Source of the DNA: CAYSRC01 sp964433495
GTDB taxonomy: Bacteria > Bacillota > Clostridia > Oscillospirales > Ruminococcaceae
Reading direction: 5' to 3'
Length of the DNA: 64,000 bases
Assembly: GCA_964433495.1 (NCBI GenBank)
Contig: CAYSRC010000001.1
Span: 1-64,000 of the forward strand
Each line of letters opens with the position of its first letter. Positions within the stretch are counted from its first letter, which is position 1. Made by a program: the position numbers and the translations under genes. Positions 36,714-44,883 of this stretch are shown piece after piece. The notes under the pieces were generated by a model. It was given only the letters and a program-made list of their open reading frames with translations. It was not told the DNA's origin and did not search any database.

Positions 36714-36998
36714 GTGAACTCCGAGGACAGACACGGGACAACGGGACAAAAGCACTCGCTGTCGCTCGACGACAGGTCGCGGCTTGCGGGCAGCGGCATC
36801 GACGAGGTGCTGAGCTATGACGAGACGTCGATCGTCGCGAGCTGCGGCGGGTCCGAGCTCGTCATCGAGGGCAGCTCGCTCGTCATCATCAGCTTTGAGC
36901 GCACCTCGGGCAGGCTGTCGGTCGAAGGACGGGTGGACGCGGTGCACTACAGGGATTCCAAAAAGCATCAGTCGCTGCTGTCGAGAATCCTCCGATGA
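36714..36998 (+). CDS. yabP: Sporulation protein YabP
   Basis: A 94-aa protein with the YabP core (KHSLSLDDRSRLAGSGIDEVLSYDE, then GSSLVIISFERTSGRLSVEGRVDAVHY). YabP and YabQ are mother-cell proteins; YabQ is needed for spore cortex. The start is GTG at 36714 with GAGGGGGG upstream. It overlaps yabQ by 4 bp. No clear sigma-E promoter was found in the 220 bp upstream, although GCATATCC occurs at about 36674. Confidence 0.95.
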   Translation: MNSEDRHGTTGQKHSLSLDDRSRLAGSGIDEVLSYDETSIVASCGGSELVIEGSSLVIISFERTSGRLSVEGRVDAVHYRDSKKHQSLLSRILR

Positions 36999-37504
36999 GC
37001 GTCATCGCCCTCAGCGACGCCGAGGCGCTGTACGACCTGCTGCTCTGCTTTTCGGCGGGCTTTGTCACGGCAGCCGCTTACTGTTTTTTGACCGAGCTCT
37101 TTCCCTTCAAGGGCGACTTTTTGATGCTTGTCTGGCACGTCGTCTTTTTTGCGGCGTCGGGACTGCTGTTTTTCTGCTTTGTGCTCGGGGTCACGGCGTG
37201 CAAGGAGCCGCGCTGGCACCTCGCCGTGGGGTTTGTTTCGGGTGTGTCGGTGTGCGCCGCCTGCCTTTCCTCTGCGCTGCGGGGGGCGGCGGGGCTTGTG
37301 CGGCGGCTCGTGCTGCTTCTGCTCACCCCGATAACGCTGCCCCTTAAGAAGCTCGCGTCGGCGTGCAGGGGCGCGGCGCGGCGCTTGCAAACGGCGGCAC
37401 AGGCGAGGTATAATAGGCGGGAGGACAGAAAGAGAAGCAGAGCGGAGGCGCGCGATGGAAAGCAGGAAAAAAGAGAGCCGAAAAAGGCCGCGAAGGAGAC
37501 TTAG
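36995..37504 (+). CDS. yabQ: Spore cortex biosynthesis protein YabQ
   Basis: A 169-aa membrane protein with about four hydrophobic segments (LLLCFSAGFVTAAAYCFL, LVWHVVFFAASGLLFFCFVLG, and others) and a basic C-terminal tail rich in Arg/Lys/Glu. Length and topology match YabQ, which localises to the forespore membranes and is required for cortex. It starts inside yabP (ATGA) and its tail overlaps the divIC start by 50 bp, an unusually long overlap. Confidence 0.93.
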   Translation: MSVIALSDAEALYDLLLCFSAGFVTAAAYCFLTELFPFKGDFLMLVWHVVFFAASGLLFFCFVLGVTACKEPRWHLAVGFVSGVSVCAACLSSALRGAAGLVRRLVLLLLTPITLPLKKLASACRGAARRLQTAAQARYNRREDRKRSRAEARDGKQEKREPKKAAKET

Positions 37505-37757
37505 CCTGTTCACAACGATATTTGTCATCCTGTGCGGGTATCTCGTCGTGTCCATCGTCACGACCAAGATAGAGACCTACAACCAGCGCAAAACCCTCGA
37601 GGAGCTCGAGCGCAGGATAAACGAGACAAGGCTTGCCAACGACGAGTTAGAGCGCCTGATGACCGACGGCGAAAGCGCGTACATCGAGCGGGTCGCGCGG
37701 GACAAGCTGGGCTATGCCTCGATCGACGAACGGGTCTATGTCGACATAAACGGATAG
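37455..37757 (+). CDS. divIC: Septum formation initiator DivIC (FtsB-like)
   Basis: A 100-aa bitopic division protein: basic cytoplasmic N-terminus (ESRKKESRKRPRRR), one membrane helix (about 17-36, LFTTIFVILCGYLVVSIV), a leucine-zipper-like coiled coil (about 40-72, RKTLEELERRINETRLANDE), and the terminal ERVARDKLGYASIDERVYVD of the FtsB/DivIC family. It closes the yabM-yabP-yabQ cluster and is followed by a strong terminator; the spoIIE gene that follows in Bacillus is not here. Confidence 0.95.
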   Translation: MESRKKESRKRPRRRLSLFTTIFVILCGYLVVSIVTTKIETYNQRKTLEELERRINETRLANDELERLMTDGESAYIERVARDKLGYASIDERVYVDING

Positions 37758-37837
37758 CCGCGGCAGGGACCCCAATGCCCGGAGGCCCAAGGCTCCCGGG
37801 TCCGCGGCCCTGTTTGAGCGGCAGAAAGTTTTTTGAC

Positions 37838-37871
37838 AAGGACAAAGCCCCCGCCCGGGGGCTTTGTCCTT
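37838..37871 (+). terminator. Terminator after divIC
   Basis: Perfect 15 bp stem AAGGACAAAGCCCCC/GGGGGCTTTGTCCTT with a 4-base loop and a short T-rich tail. Confidence 0.85.
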
Positions 37872-38775
37872 TTGTCAGCGGAGCGGCGGGGGCTGAACTG
37901 CTGCAAACTTAAGCTGCACTTACCGCGCGTCCCGAAGGATGAGTATAAGCTTTAGGTTTCGGAAACTTTCCCCCGTGGGGGGAAGCTTAAGGGTGCGAAG
38001 CTTAAAGCCCTCCTTGTGTAAAGGGGGGTGGCACGGCGAAGCCGTGACGGAGGGATTGCTTGCGGCAAGCTAAAATCACAACATAAAGCATAGTTAGACG
38101 ACATGCTCTTGCGCAGACAATCCCTCAGCCTGCTTCGCAGGCAGCTCCCTTTGCACACGGCTCACATAATCTCGTGAGTTGTACCGCGCGTCGTTCCATT
38201 TACGCGCGGGAAGGGAGCCTAAGAGCGCGAAACCTGAGGGACAGATGTAAGCATTATGTCCCGGAAACCTTCCCCCGTGGGGGGAAGGGGACCGCCCCGC
38301 GGTGGATGAGGGGTGAGGGGATGTTCTCATCCGAGCAGGGCTTAAGTCAATGGGCTAAACTTACCCCTCATCAGTCGACTTCGTCGACAGCTTCCCCCCA
38401 CGGGGGGAAGCTTAAGGGACCGAAACTTAAAGCCCCCTTACAGCGCCGTCGTACCGATTACGGCCGACTCTCCCTTTACACACACCCCGCATACTCTCGC
38501 GGGGCGTAGTCGCGCGGGCGAGCTTAGTCGGAACAATAGCTCGCCACTCCGCGCGGCAGATGCGCGTCGCAAGCGGAACGGACGCGCGACACGCCCTACA
38601 TATTCCCGTAGGGTGTGCCGAGTGTCGTACAATTTACACTCGGCTGAATTCCCGAGAGTATGGGAACCCCCGAACGCCTTACCGATTGCGTTCGGTAAGG
38701 GAGCCTCAAGATCTCGCGACCCTATGGATGAACGTAAGCTTTAAGTCCCCGAACCTTCCCCCGGTCGGCGCAGAC

Positions 38776-38816
38776 AAAAACCCCGGCGCACCCTGTGGGG
38801 GTGCGCCGGGGTTTTT
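38776..38816. terminator. Bidirectional terminator
   Basis: AAAAACCCCGGCGCACCC pairs with GGGTGCGCCGGGGTTTTT around a 5-base loop; A and T runs on either side allow termination in both directions, stopping the rqcH operon (minus strand) and the repeat side. Confidence 0.85.
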
Positions 38817-38890
38817 AAGCGTTGGGGCTTTCGGCCAAAGCAGAGCTTTTTCACCCCGCAGGCAAACCGCGTTTGTCGCGGGCGGGAGCG

Positions 38891-39265
38891 TCAAATGTTC
38901 TCGGCATAGCCTTTTAACAGCGCGAGGTACTCGCCGTGCAGGGCGGCGAGCTCGGCGGCAAGCTGCTTGCGGTCATGGCCCGCACGCCGCAGCGCGTCAT
39001 ACCGCTCACGGTAGGACAGCCGCGCCGCGGCGGCCGGGGTCGCGGCGGCGGGGGAGGACAGCAGCATCCGCTCGAGCCTCGCCTCGTTTGCGCTGAGCAG
39101 GTTCGCCCCGCCCCATTGGCCGGGCGCTTTGTTTTGAACGGGGTCGTTTATCCACCCGCACACAGGGCAGGGGCGGTAGGCGTCTGTCTGCCCAAGCTCT
39201 TCACAGCCGCACACGGGGCAGACATCGCCCGGCGCGCCCGCTGTTTTTATGTCAATCGTCATCAT
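38891..39265 (-). CDS. CPCC-type cysteine-rich protein
   Basis: A 124-aa protein with an N-terminal zinc-ribbon-like region (CPVCGCEELGQTDAYRPCPVCGW) followed by INDPVQNKAPGQWGGANLLS, the pattern of the Cys-rich CPCC domain family, where the second motif is usually CPCCGW; here it is CPVCGW. The C-terminal half is Ala-rich and helical. It starts directly after the ASCH-gene stop, so it is coupled to it. The function of the family is unknown. Confidence 0.82.
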   Translation of the reverse strand: MMTIDIKTAGAPGDVCPVCGCEELGQTDAYRPCPVCGWINDPVQNKAPGQWGGANLLSANEARLERMLLSSPAAATPAAAARLSYRERYDALRRAGHDRKQLAAELAALHGEYLALLKGYAENI

Positions 39266-40069
39266 TCACCCCAAAACCTCGAGATTCCCTATGACAAGGG
39301 ATTTACCTTTACAGATTAGCTCGCGCCCGAACAGGACAGCGTCCGACCGACCGGGGCAGCATTCGCCCGCCGTCGCCGCGCGGCCCCCCAAGGACAGCAG
39401 CGCCTCGCGTGTTCTTCCGCTTTTTCCCGTCAAAACCGCAAGAGCTGCCGCGCCCCTTGCCGAACAGAGGGCGAAAACCACCTCAAGCAGCGTCGAAAGG
39501 TGTCGAAGCTGTTGATTATCATCAGAAATATACGACAAGTATAATATCGGCGTCGAACCGTTCCCGCCGCCCGGGCACAGTGAAAAGGGCGCAAGCGGCA
39601 CGCCGCCCGCCTCGGGTGCGAAACAGACCGTCGCCGCACCCGGCGGGTCAAAGGAGACGCCGTCCCCGCGCGGCGGCAAAAGGCCCGCGAGACGCTCGGG
39701 CGGGACGCGTCTCAACAGGACGGGTTCGCCCGACAACCCCAGAGCAAACACCCCGTTCTGCCGCTCGCCCTCGGCGTAACCGGGGAAGCCGAGCACCGAG
39801 CGCACGCCGTCCTCGAGCACGTCGGTGCTCGAGAGGGTGTGGCGGGTGCCCTCGGCCCGCAGCAGCCGCTCGACGGTGGTGTAGTGCCGCAGATATCCGA
39901 CGCCCACCGTGAGCAGGTCGCCTCCGCAGCAAAAGACGAGGCGGTCGCCCTCGGCGAGCAGGCCGTAGTCGAAGCCCTCGGCGCGGGTGTTTATGCGGAT
40001 CTCGACTCGCTTTTGTCCCCGATAGACAGCGGCAAAGGCGCGCGGGTTGAGCTCGAGAAGACAGGTCAT
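39266..40069 (-). CDS. ASCH-domain protein with unidentified C-terminal domain
   Basis: A 267-aa protein. Residues 1-100 look like an ASCH/PUA-like RNA-binding domain (LELNPRAFAAVYRGQKRVEIRI, YGLLAEGDRLVFCCGGDLL), which in related proteins recognises modified RNA or nucleotides. Residues about 100-267 are not recognised; 'ILYLSYISDDNQQLRHLSTLLEVVFALC' could be part of a degenerate acetyltransferase fold but lacks a clear acetyl-CoA motif. It overlaps rqcH by 4 bp (ATGA). Codon use and GC resemble neighbours. Confidence 0.72.
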   Translation of the reverse strand: MTCLLELNPRAFAAVYRGQKRVEIRINTRAEGFDYGLLAEGDRLVFCCGGDLLTVGVGYLRHYTTVERLLRAEGTRHTLSSTDVLEDGVRSVLGFPGYAEGERQNGVFALGLSGEPVLLRRVPPERLAGLLPPRGDGVSFDPPGAATVCFAPEAGGVPLAPFSLCPGGGNGSTPILYLSYISDDNQQLRHLSTLLEVVFALCSARGAAALAVLTGKSGRTREALLSLGGRAATAGECCPGRSDAVLFGRELICKGKSLVIGNLEVLG

Positions 40070-41814
40070 TTTTTTACCCTCAATGCCTCGACGCGCTCGC
40101 GCTCGGGGGTGACATAGGCGGTGTGAAAGTTGTCGTAGACAACCATGCCGGGCTTTTGCCCCGAGGCCTTGCGCACGTTTTTTATCTCGGTGTAGTCGAC
40201 CGCAACCGACGACGAGCCCGCCGAGGAGCTGTGAAAGGCCGCGATCTCGGCCGCCTGGGTGAAGGACAGGTCGGGCGGGGTCTTTCCCTGTGTCACAAGC
40301 ACGGTGTGGCTGCCCGCGGCGTCCTTGACGTGAAACCAGATGTCGCGCTTGTCGCTTGCCCTGAGGCTGAGCTTTTCGTTGGACAGGTTGTTTTTTCCCA
40401 CCAGCACCCTGAAGCCGTCCGATGTGAGGTACTCGTAAAACTCGGGGGCTCTGCGGGTATTCCTGCGCTCCTTAAACCGCACGCCGCGAAGGTACCCCGC
40501 GTCCTGGAGCTCGCGGCGGATGAGCAAAAAGTCCTCCTCGCTGCGCGCGGCGGTTATCTCGTACCGCACCTGCTCAAGATAGTTTATCTCCTGCTCGCCC
40601 TCGGCGAGCAGCTTTTCGAGCATGGCCGCGGCGGTCGTGAGTTTTTTGTACTCTTTGTAATACTTCTGCGCGTTTTGCACGGCGTTCTTTGTGACGTCGA
40701 GCGGCACCCTCACCGTCTCGCCCGTGTAGTAGTTGAGCAGCTGCGCCTCGCGCTGCCCCTTTCGGATATCGTGCAGGTTCGCGTTGATGAGCTCGCCGAA
40801 CAGGCGCTTTTGCTCGGCCCTGTGGGAGTTGTCGCTCTCGGCGAGGCGGGCGCTCTGCTTGCGCACTGCGCGCTCGTACAGTGAGTTGACCCGTTTTGAG
40901 AGGTCGAACGAGCGGGCCTTGAGCCGCTCGGCGCGGTCGCGCTCGCCGAAAAACCGCTCGAGCATCTCACCCGCCGAGGCAAAGGTCTGCACCCCGAGCC
41001 CCGTGTACTGCGTGAGGGGGATAAAACTGAACTCGACCGGGCGCTCGCCGTCGTACACGATGTTGAAAACGGGCCCGTCGCCCGCGGCGGCGTTTTTGAC
41101 GGTGTCCAGCACCTCGGTGAGCAGCGCCCTGCCCGTCTCGCCGAGCGCGCTTGCCGGGCCGTCCGACGGGTCGACCCTAAAGGCTATCTCGCGGCAGACG
41201 GCGGGGCAGATGCCCGAGAGCGCCCCGAGCACCGCCGCCGACAGCGGCCGGTCGCTTTTGACGACGGCGTCGGCCGCCTCCCCGGCGGGGGTCGCCGTGA
41301 AGCCTAACTTGCCCTGAGAGGGCGGCATGGTGAACAAGATGCCGGGGTAGAGCTGCCGCTTGTCCGACTGCTCCTCGTCGATGCGCTTGAGCGCGTCGAT
41401 GACCCTGCCGCCCTCGTCGACCAGCACAAGGTTGCTGTACCGCCCCATCAGCTCGAGCGAGACGGTGATGCCCACGCGGTCGCCCATCTCGTTGAGCGCC
41501 TCAAAGCGAAAGAACAGGATGCGCTCGTCGGGCGCAGCCTCGATTTCGGTAATCCGTCCGCCGCCGAGGTGCTTGCGCAGCAGCATGCAGAAGGAGGGCG
41601 GCACGGCGGGGAAGTCGTACTCGCCGTCGGTTATGTGGGCGCGCGCCGTCCCCGAGCGTGCGGACAGCAGAAGGTTGAGCCGCTGCTCCCTTGTGCGCAG
41701 GGCCATCAAAACCTCGTCGCGGGCGGGCATATAGATCTTGTCCACCCGCGCCCCCGCGAGCGAGCGGGACAGCTCGCTCGCGCACAGCGCGATCATTGCG
41801 GCGTCAAGTGCCAT
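40066..41814 (-). CDS. rqcH: Rqc2/NEMF homologue RqcH (NFACT protein)
   Basis: A 582-aa ribosome quality control factor that binds split 50S subunits carrying stalled peptidyl-tRNA and recruits tRNA-Ala for alanine tailing. N-terminal NFACT-N (MALDAAMIALCASELSRSLAGARVDKIY) with the DR-type residues, a coiled-coil middle (NFACT-C/CCM), and NFACT-R near the C-terminus (DIWFHVKDAAGSHTVL, AAEIAAFHSSSAGSSSVAVDYT). The ATG at 41814 has AAAGGAGG upstream; the further-upstream frame is not conserved. rqcP is also present in the window. Confidence 0.95.
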   Translation of the reverse strand: MALDAAMIALCASELSRSLAGARVDKIYMPARDEVLMALRTREQRLNLLLSARSGTARAHITDGEYDFPAVPPSFCMLLRKHLGGGRITEIEAAPDERILFFRFEALNEMGDRVGITVSLELMGRYSNLVLVDEGGRVIDALKRIDEEQSDKRQLYPGILFTMPPSQGKLGFTATPAGEAADAVVKSDRPLSAAVLGALSGICPAVCREIAFRVDPSDGPASALGETGRALLTEVLDTVKNAAAGDGPVFNIVYDGERPVEFSFIPLTQYTGLGVQTFASAGEMLERFFGERDRAERLKARSFDLSKRVNSLYERAVRKQSARLAESDNSHRAEQKRLFGELINANLHDIRKGQREAQLLNYYTGETVRVPLDVTKNAVQNAQKYYKEYKKLTTAAAMLEKLLAEGEQEINYLEQVRYEITAARSEEDFLLIRRELQDAGYLRGVRFKERRNTRRAPEFYEYLTSDGFRVLVGKNNLSNEKLSLRASDKRDIWFHVKDAAGSHTVLVTQGKTPPDLSFTQAAEIAAFHSSSAGSSSVAVDYTEIKNVRKASGQKPGMVVYDNFHTAYVTPERERVEALRVKK

Positions 41815-42128
41815 GGTTTGCCTCCTTTGGTTTGTGCGTTGTGTAGGGACGATAAAAGCAGCCCGCCCGGCGTCAGGCAGGCTGCAAAAGCCCGTTTCGG
41901 ATGAGACCGCCGCCCTTTTGCGGCAATCATGACGCGAGAGGGCCCCGGCGTTTCGCGCCCCGGTCCGAAGCGCCCCGCCGCCTCTTTCGGTCAAAGGCGC
42001 AGGGCGGTTCCGCTGCGGCGGGAAAAGCGCCGTGGGCAATAAAAGAGGACAACGCCCCTTTATTCAGCCCTCGGCGCGGCGGTCGACCCGCAGGCCCCAA
42101 AAAAACCGAGCGCCCGGCGGCGGCTTGG
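41815..42128. other. Intergenic region between nif3 and rqcH
   Basis: 314 bp. Contains the minus-strand terminator at 41858-41885 of the nif3 transcript. No promoter with clear spacing, ORF or repeat was found in the rest. Confidence 0.55.
41853..41885 (-). terminator. Terminator of the trmK-nif3 transcript
   Basis: On the minus strand GCAGCCTGCC pairs with GGCGGGCTGC (one mismatch) around an 8-base loop and is followed by TTTTATC. Confidence 0.65.
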
Positions 42129-42875
42129 TTATACGTAGGAGAAGGGGTCGCAGCTCACCTTCGAGACCATGCACTCGGCCTTTCCCTCAAGCTGCCTTGC
42201 AACGCTGTCGCACAGCGCCGCCACCGAGGGGTTTTCGGTCGCGAAGTGGCCTGCCGAGACGGCGCAGACGCCCCTGCGCTTTGCGAGCAGCGCCTGGTGG
42301 TGCTTGACCTCGCCCGTGACAAGCGCGTCACAGCCGAGCGACGCGGCGAGCTCGACGTACTCTCCGCCCGAGCCGCCCACGACGGCGACGCGGTTGATCG
42401 TCCTGCCGCTGAGAACGACGGGGAGGTGTTCGCAGTGCAGCACCCGCTTGCACATGGCGACAAACTCGTCCTCCGGCATCGAGGACAGCGACCCCGCGCG
42501 CCCGATGTCGCCGAACGAGGTGACGCTCGACAGACCCAAAAGCGAGCACAGCACGTCGTTGACGCCGCCGTCGGCGGAGTCAAAGCAGGTGTGCGCGCTG
42601 ACGACCGAGACGCTGCACTTCGCGGCGAGGGTCACGGGATCCTCGACCGACAGCCGCTTGAGGCCGCCGAAGATTACGGGGTGGTGGGTGACGAGCGCGC
42701 CGCACTCGCGCTCTACCGCCTCGCACAGAACCTCCTTGGTCGCGTCGAGCGCGAACAGCACGCGGCCGAACTGCGCGCCGCAGTCGATGAGCAGGCCGCT
42801 GTTGTCCCATTCGGCCGAGTTATAGAACGGCGCGACGCTGTTTACGGCCTCTGCGAGTTCTCTTGCGTTTATCAT
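42129..42875 (-). CDS. Nif3-like dinuclear metal-centre protein
   Basis: A 248-aa NIF3/YqfO-family protein forming hexameric toroids with two metal ions per subunit; the biochemical role is debated (GTP cyclohydrolase-type or metal chaperone). WDNSGLLIDCG and GALVTHHPVIFGGLKRL give the N-terminal metal His residues; the C-terminal GDGGE-like VVGGSGGEYVELAASLGCDALVTGEVKHH and SAGHFATE supply the others. GGAG lies upstream. It follows trmK as in Bacillus (yqfN-yqfO). Confidence 0.94.
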   Translation of the reverse strand: MINARELAEAVNSVAPFYNSAEWDNSGLLIDCGAQFGRVLFALDATKEVLCEAVERECGALVTHHPVIFGGLKRLSVEDPVTLAAKCSVSVVSAHTCFDSADGGVNDVLCSLLGLSSVTSFGDIGRAGSLSSMPEDEFVAMCKRVLHCEHLPVVLSGRTINRVAVVGGSGGEYVELAASLGCDALVTGEVKHHQALLAKRRGVCAVSAGHFATENPSVAALCDSVARQLEGKAECMVSKVSCDPFSYV

Positions 42876-42965
42876 GGTTACATCTCCTTTTTGTTGAACA
42901 GAGGGTTTTTGCGTTTATATCCTTTAAGAGTGCGAAAACAGAGACCTCCGCGTTTTCCGCCCGGT

Positions 42966-43655
42966 CTACGGCTCGCAGCCGCGCAAAAGACGCCCGACAC
43001 AGTCGGCGACCGACCTCGCCGCACGCCGCTTTTCGTCGCCGCAGGGCGAGCACGCGACCGCCTCGCTTCTGCGTTTCACGTCCGAAAGATAGCGCACGGC
43101 GTCGTCCGAGCAGGGGCGGATAAGGCCCACTGCGGCCTCGGCGTAGCTTATCGCGCGCTTTTTGCCGTCATAGCTTGCGCACAGCACCGTATAGGGATGT
43201 CCGTTTTCCCACACCGCGGTCTCGCTGTGCACCGCAAAGCCCGCCGCCGCGAGCAGCCGCCTGAGCCTGTCGTGCCGCGAGGCGGGCACAGCGACAAAGC
43301 GGACGTCCGAGAGCGCCGCGCCCTGTCCCCGCGCGCCCTCGAGCACCGACAGGATGAGCTCGGGCCCCATGCCCGCCGTGACGACGGCGTCGCCCGGCAG
43401 CAGCGGGACTGCGTTGAGCCCGTCCGACAGCACGCAGGATATCCTGTCCGCAAGCCCCGCGCGCGCCGTCAGCTCCCGCGCCTTCCCGAGCGGCAGGGGG
43501 TTGATGTCGCACGCGACCGCCCGTGCCGCAATGCCGTTTGCCACCGCGTAAACGGGCAGCTTGCCGTGGTCGCAGCCCACGTCCACCAGCCGCGCGCACC
43601 CGCGGCAGGCCTCGGCCGCGGCGAGCAGCCGCCGCGATATGTTAAAGTCGGTCAT
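42966..43655 (-). CDS. trmK: tRNA (adenine-22 N1)-methyltransferase TrmK
   Basis: A 229-aa class I methyltransferase that makes m1A22 in tRNA. SAM motif LVDVGCDHGKLPVYAVANG (about 22-40), VACDINPLPLGKA, and the TrmK-typical VVTAGMGPELILSVLEG. GGAGG lies upstream of the ATG. It forms a pair with nif3 (90 bp gap). Confidence 0.95.
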   Translation of the reverse strand: MTDFNISRRLLAAAEACRGCARLVDVGCDHGKLPVYAVANGIAARAVACDINPLPLGKARELTARAGLADRISCVLSDGLNAVPLLPGDAVVTAGMGPELILSVLEGARGQGAALSDVRFVAVPASRHDRLRRLLAAAGFAVHSETAVWENGHPYTVLCASYDGKKRAISYAEAAVGLIRPCSDDAVRYLSDVKRRSEAVACSPCGDEKRRAARSVADCVGRLLRGCEP

Positions 43656-43684
43656 CTCAGCGCGACCTCCGCGCCCCTTCAGGG

Positions 43685-43723
43685 CAAAAAACAGCGGGGT
43701 GCAGGCCTTGGGCCCAAACCCCG
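43685..43723 (-). terminator. Terminator after the DUF1858 gene
   Basis: On the minus strand CGGGGT pairs with ACCCCG across a GC-rich loop that contains a further small palindrome, followed by CTGTTTTTT. Confidence 0.6.
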
Positions 43724-43749
43724 TGTCGTTGTGGCAGCCGGGCTGAGCT

Positions 43750-43950
43750 CTACTTGCCCGCGAGGTGCTCGTTGAGCTTTTTGATGAGCTCGTCCGGGGC
43801 GAGGCCGTGCACCATGCAGGCCTGCTCCAGCGTCTCGCCGCGGGAGGCGGGGCAACCGAGACAGTGCATCCCCATCTCCAAAAAGAACGGCGCGGTCGTC
43901 ATGTCAAAGTCAAGGATATCTCCTATGACGGAATCCTTCGTTATCTCCAT
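43750..43950 (-). CDS. DUF1858 / hybrid-cluster-associated redox disulfide protein
   Basis: A 66-aa protein matching DUF1858: ITKDSVIGDILDFD, then FFLEMGMHCLGCPASRGETLEQAC and a helical end. The CxxC (C30-LG-C33) is the family's proposed redox disulfide. AAAGGAG and a promoter lie upstream. Monocistronic. The molecular role of the family is not established; it often occurs near hybrid-cluster or sulfur-metabolism genes, none of which are visible here. Confidence 0.93.
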   Translation of the reverse strand: MEITKDSVIGDILDFDMTTAPFFLEMGMHCLGCPASRGETLEQACMVHGLAPDELIKKLNEHLAGK

Positions 43951-43986
43951 CCCATGCAGCTCCTTTAATATATTTATACGCTATTT

Positions 43987-44016
43987 ATTATATGATAAAA
44001 GCCGCCGTCAATGCAA
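43987..44016 (-). promoter_or_regulatory. Promoter of the DUF1858 gene
   Basis: On the minus strand TTGCAT (44016-44011), 18 bp spacer, TATAAT (43992-43987), 37 bp before the start codon. Confidence 0.55.
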
Positions 44017-44079
44017 CAGTTTTTGCAAAAAGGGCGTCGGGCGGCGCGGGAAAGGGGCGATATTTGGGAGACCCGCCGC

Positions 44080-44883
44080 TCACCGTGCGGCGTCCGCCGT
44101 CCCCTCGGGGGGAATCTTGACGTATTTTATGTATTCGACGTTCTCCCGCGTCGACGAAACCTCGCACATTTCGGCATACACCGCGTCGCGCAGACGCTGC
44201 GCGCGCTCCTTGAGCGGCAGCGACATATCGGGGAACTGCGGCTCGCCGACCCAAAAGGTCGTCGCGGGACGGCGGCACAGGCGAAACAGCCCGCGTCGTT
44301 TGCGATAGGTGGCGGTGACCGACACACACGGGACGCCGAGCTTTGCGGGATAGCGGAAGGAGGTCGCGGGAAACGGCCTTATGCCGGTGTAAAAGGGCCA
44401 CACGTGCGCCTCGGGGAAGACGGCGACGCACGCGCCCTGCGCGATGCGTTTTTGCACGGCGCCGCAAAAGCCCTCCATACCCGAAACACCGGTGGGCAGC
44501 GGCAGACAGCCGAGCAGCATCACGAGGCGTCGCAGCCCCTTTATCGACACCGCGTCGGGGCTCGAGACGGTGTACGCCCTGCGCGGGAACGCCGCGAGCG
44601 GCGGCATAAACACGTCGAGCACCCTCGTGTGGTTGCCGTAGATAAAGTATCCGCCCTTGAGTCCCTTGAGGGCCTTTCGGTTTTTAAACCGCACGCCGAG
44701 ATACAGTTTTGAGATGAGATAGGCGAGGGGCAGCGCGACGAGGCGGTAGAGCAGCGACGAGCGCGCTTCAAAAAGGCCGCCGCGGGTGTATCGAAAGCTG
44801 CCGTCCACCGTCTGCGCCGTGATCGAGGTGCCCGCAAAGTCGTCGTGCAGCTCGTCGCGATAGTAGATGACCCGCCCGCTCAT
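44080..44883 (-). CDS. PlsC-like acyltransferase
   Basis: A 267-aa lysophospholipid-acyltransferase-type protein. NHTRVLD (catalytic NHxxxxD form) lies near residue 99, followed by a VAVFPEAHVWPFYTG block in place of the usual FPEGTRS, and VPCVSVTATY as the later motif. One hydrophobic segment is near the start of the fold. It overlaps the upstream GT4 gene by 4 bp, suggesting the two act on the same glycolipid or lipid. The unusual EAHVWP motif points to a sub-branch rather than housekeeping PlsC. Confidence 0.85.
   Translation of the reverse strand: MSGRVIYYRDELHDDFAGTSITAQTVDGSFRYTRGGLFEARSSLLYRLVALPLAYLISKLYLGVRFKNRKALKGLKGGYFIYGNHTRVLDVFMPPLAAFPRRAYTVSSPDAVSIKGLRRLVMLLGCLPLPTGVSGMEGFCGAVQKRIAQGACVAVFPEAHVWPFYTGIRPFPATSFRYPAKLGVPCVSVTATYRKRRGLFRLCRRPATTFWVGEPQFPDMSLPLKERAQRLRDAVYAEMCEVSSTRENVEYIKYVKIPPEGTADAAR

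Larger units (their letters stand above)
37758..38890. repeat. Intergenic region with hairpin-cassette repeat block 3 (largest)
   Basis: 1.13 kb without a gene. The divIC terminator lies at 37838-37871 and another at 38776-38816. Between them is the largest repeat block. Type I hairpins: 38184-38209, 38445-38464, 38517-38545, 38562-38587, 38617-38644, 38670-38695. Type II: 38161-38178, 38485-38504, 38594-38613, 38649-38666. Small hairpin GCGC, GGCAGAT, GCGC at 38551-38565. Three copies of a C/G-run palindrome (CTTCCCCC/GGGGGAAG) at about 37967, 38268 and 38389-38412, and 'aatccctcag' end modules, frame the hairpins. No protein is expected. Confidence 0.8.

Noticed and set aside
37930..38770. 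CRISPR array in the repeat blocks
   Set aside because: Repeats are palindromes with changing stems and constant loops; there are no constant direct repeats with unique spacers and no cas genes.
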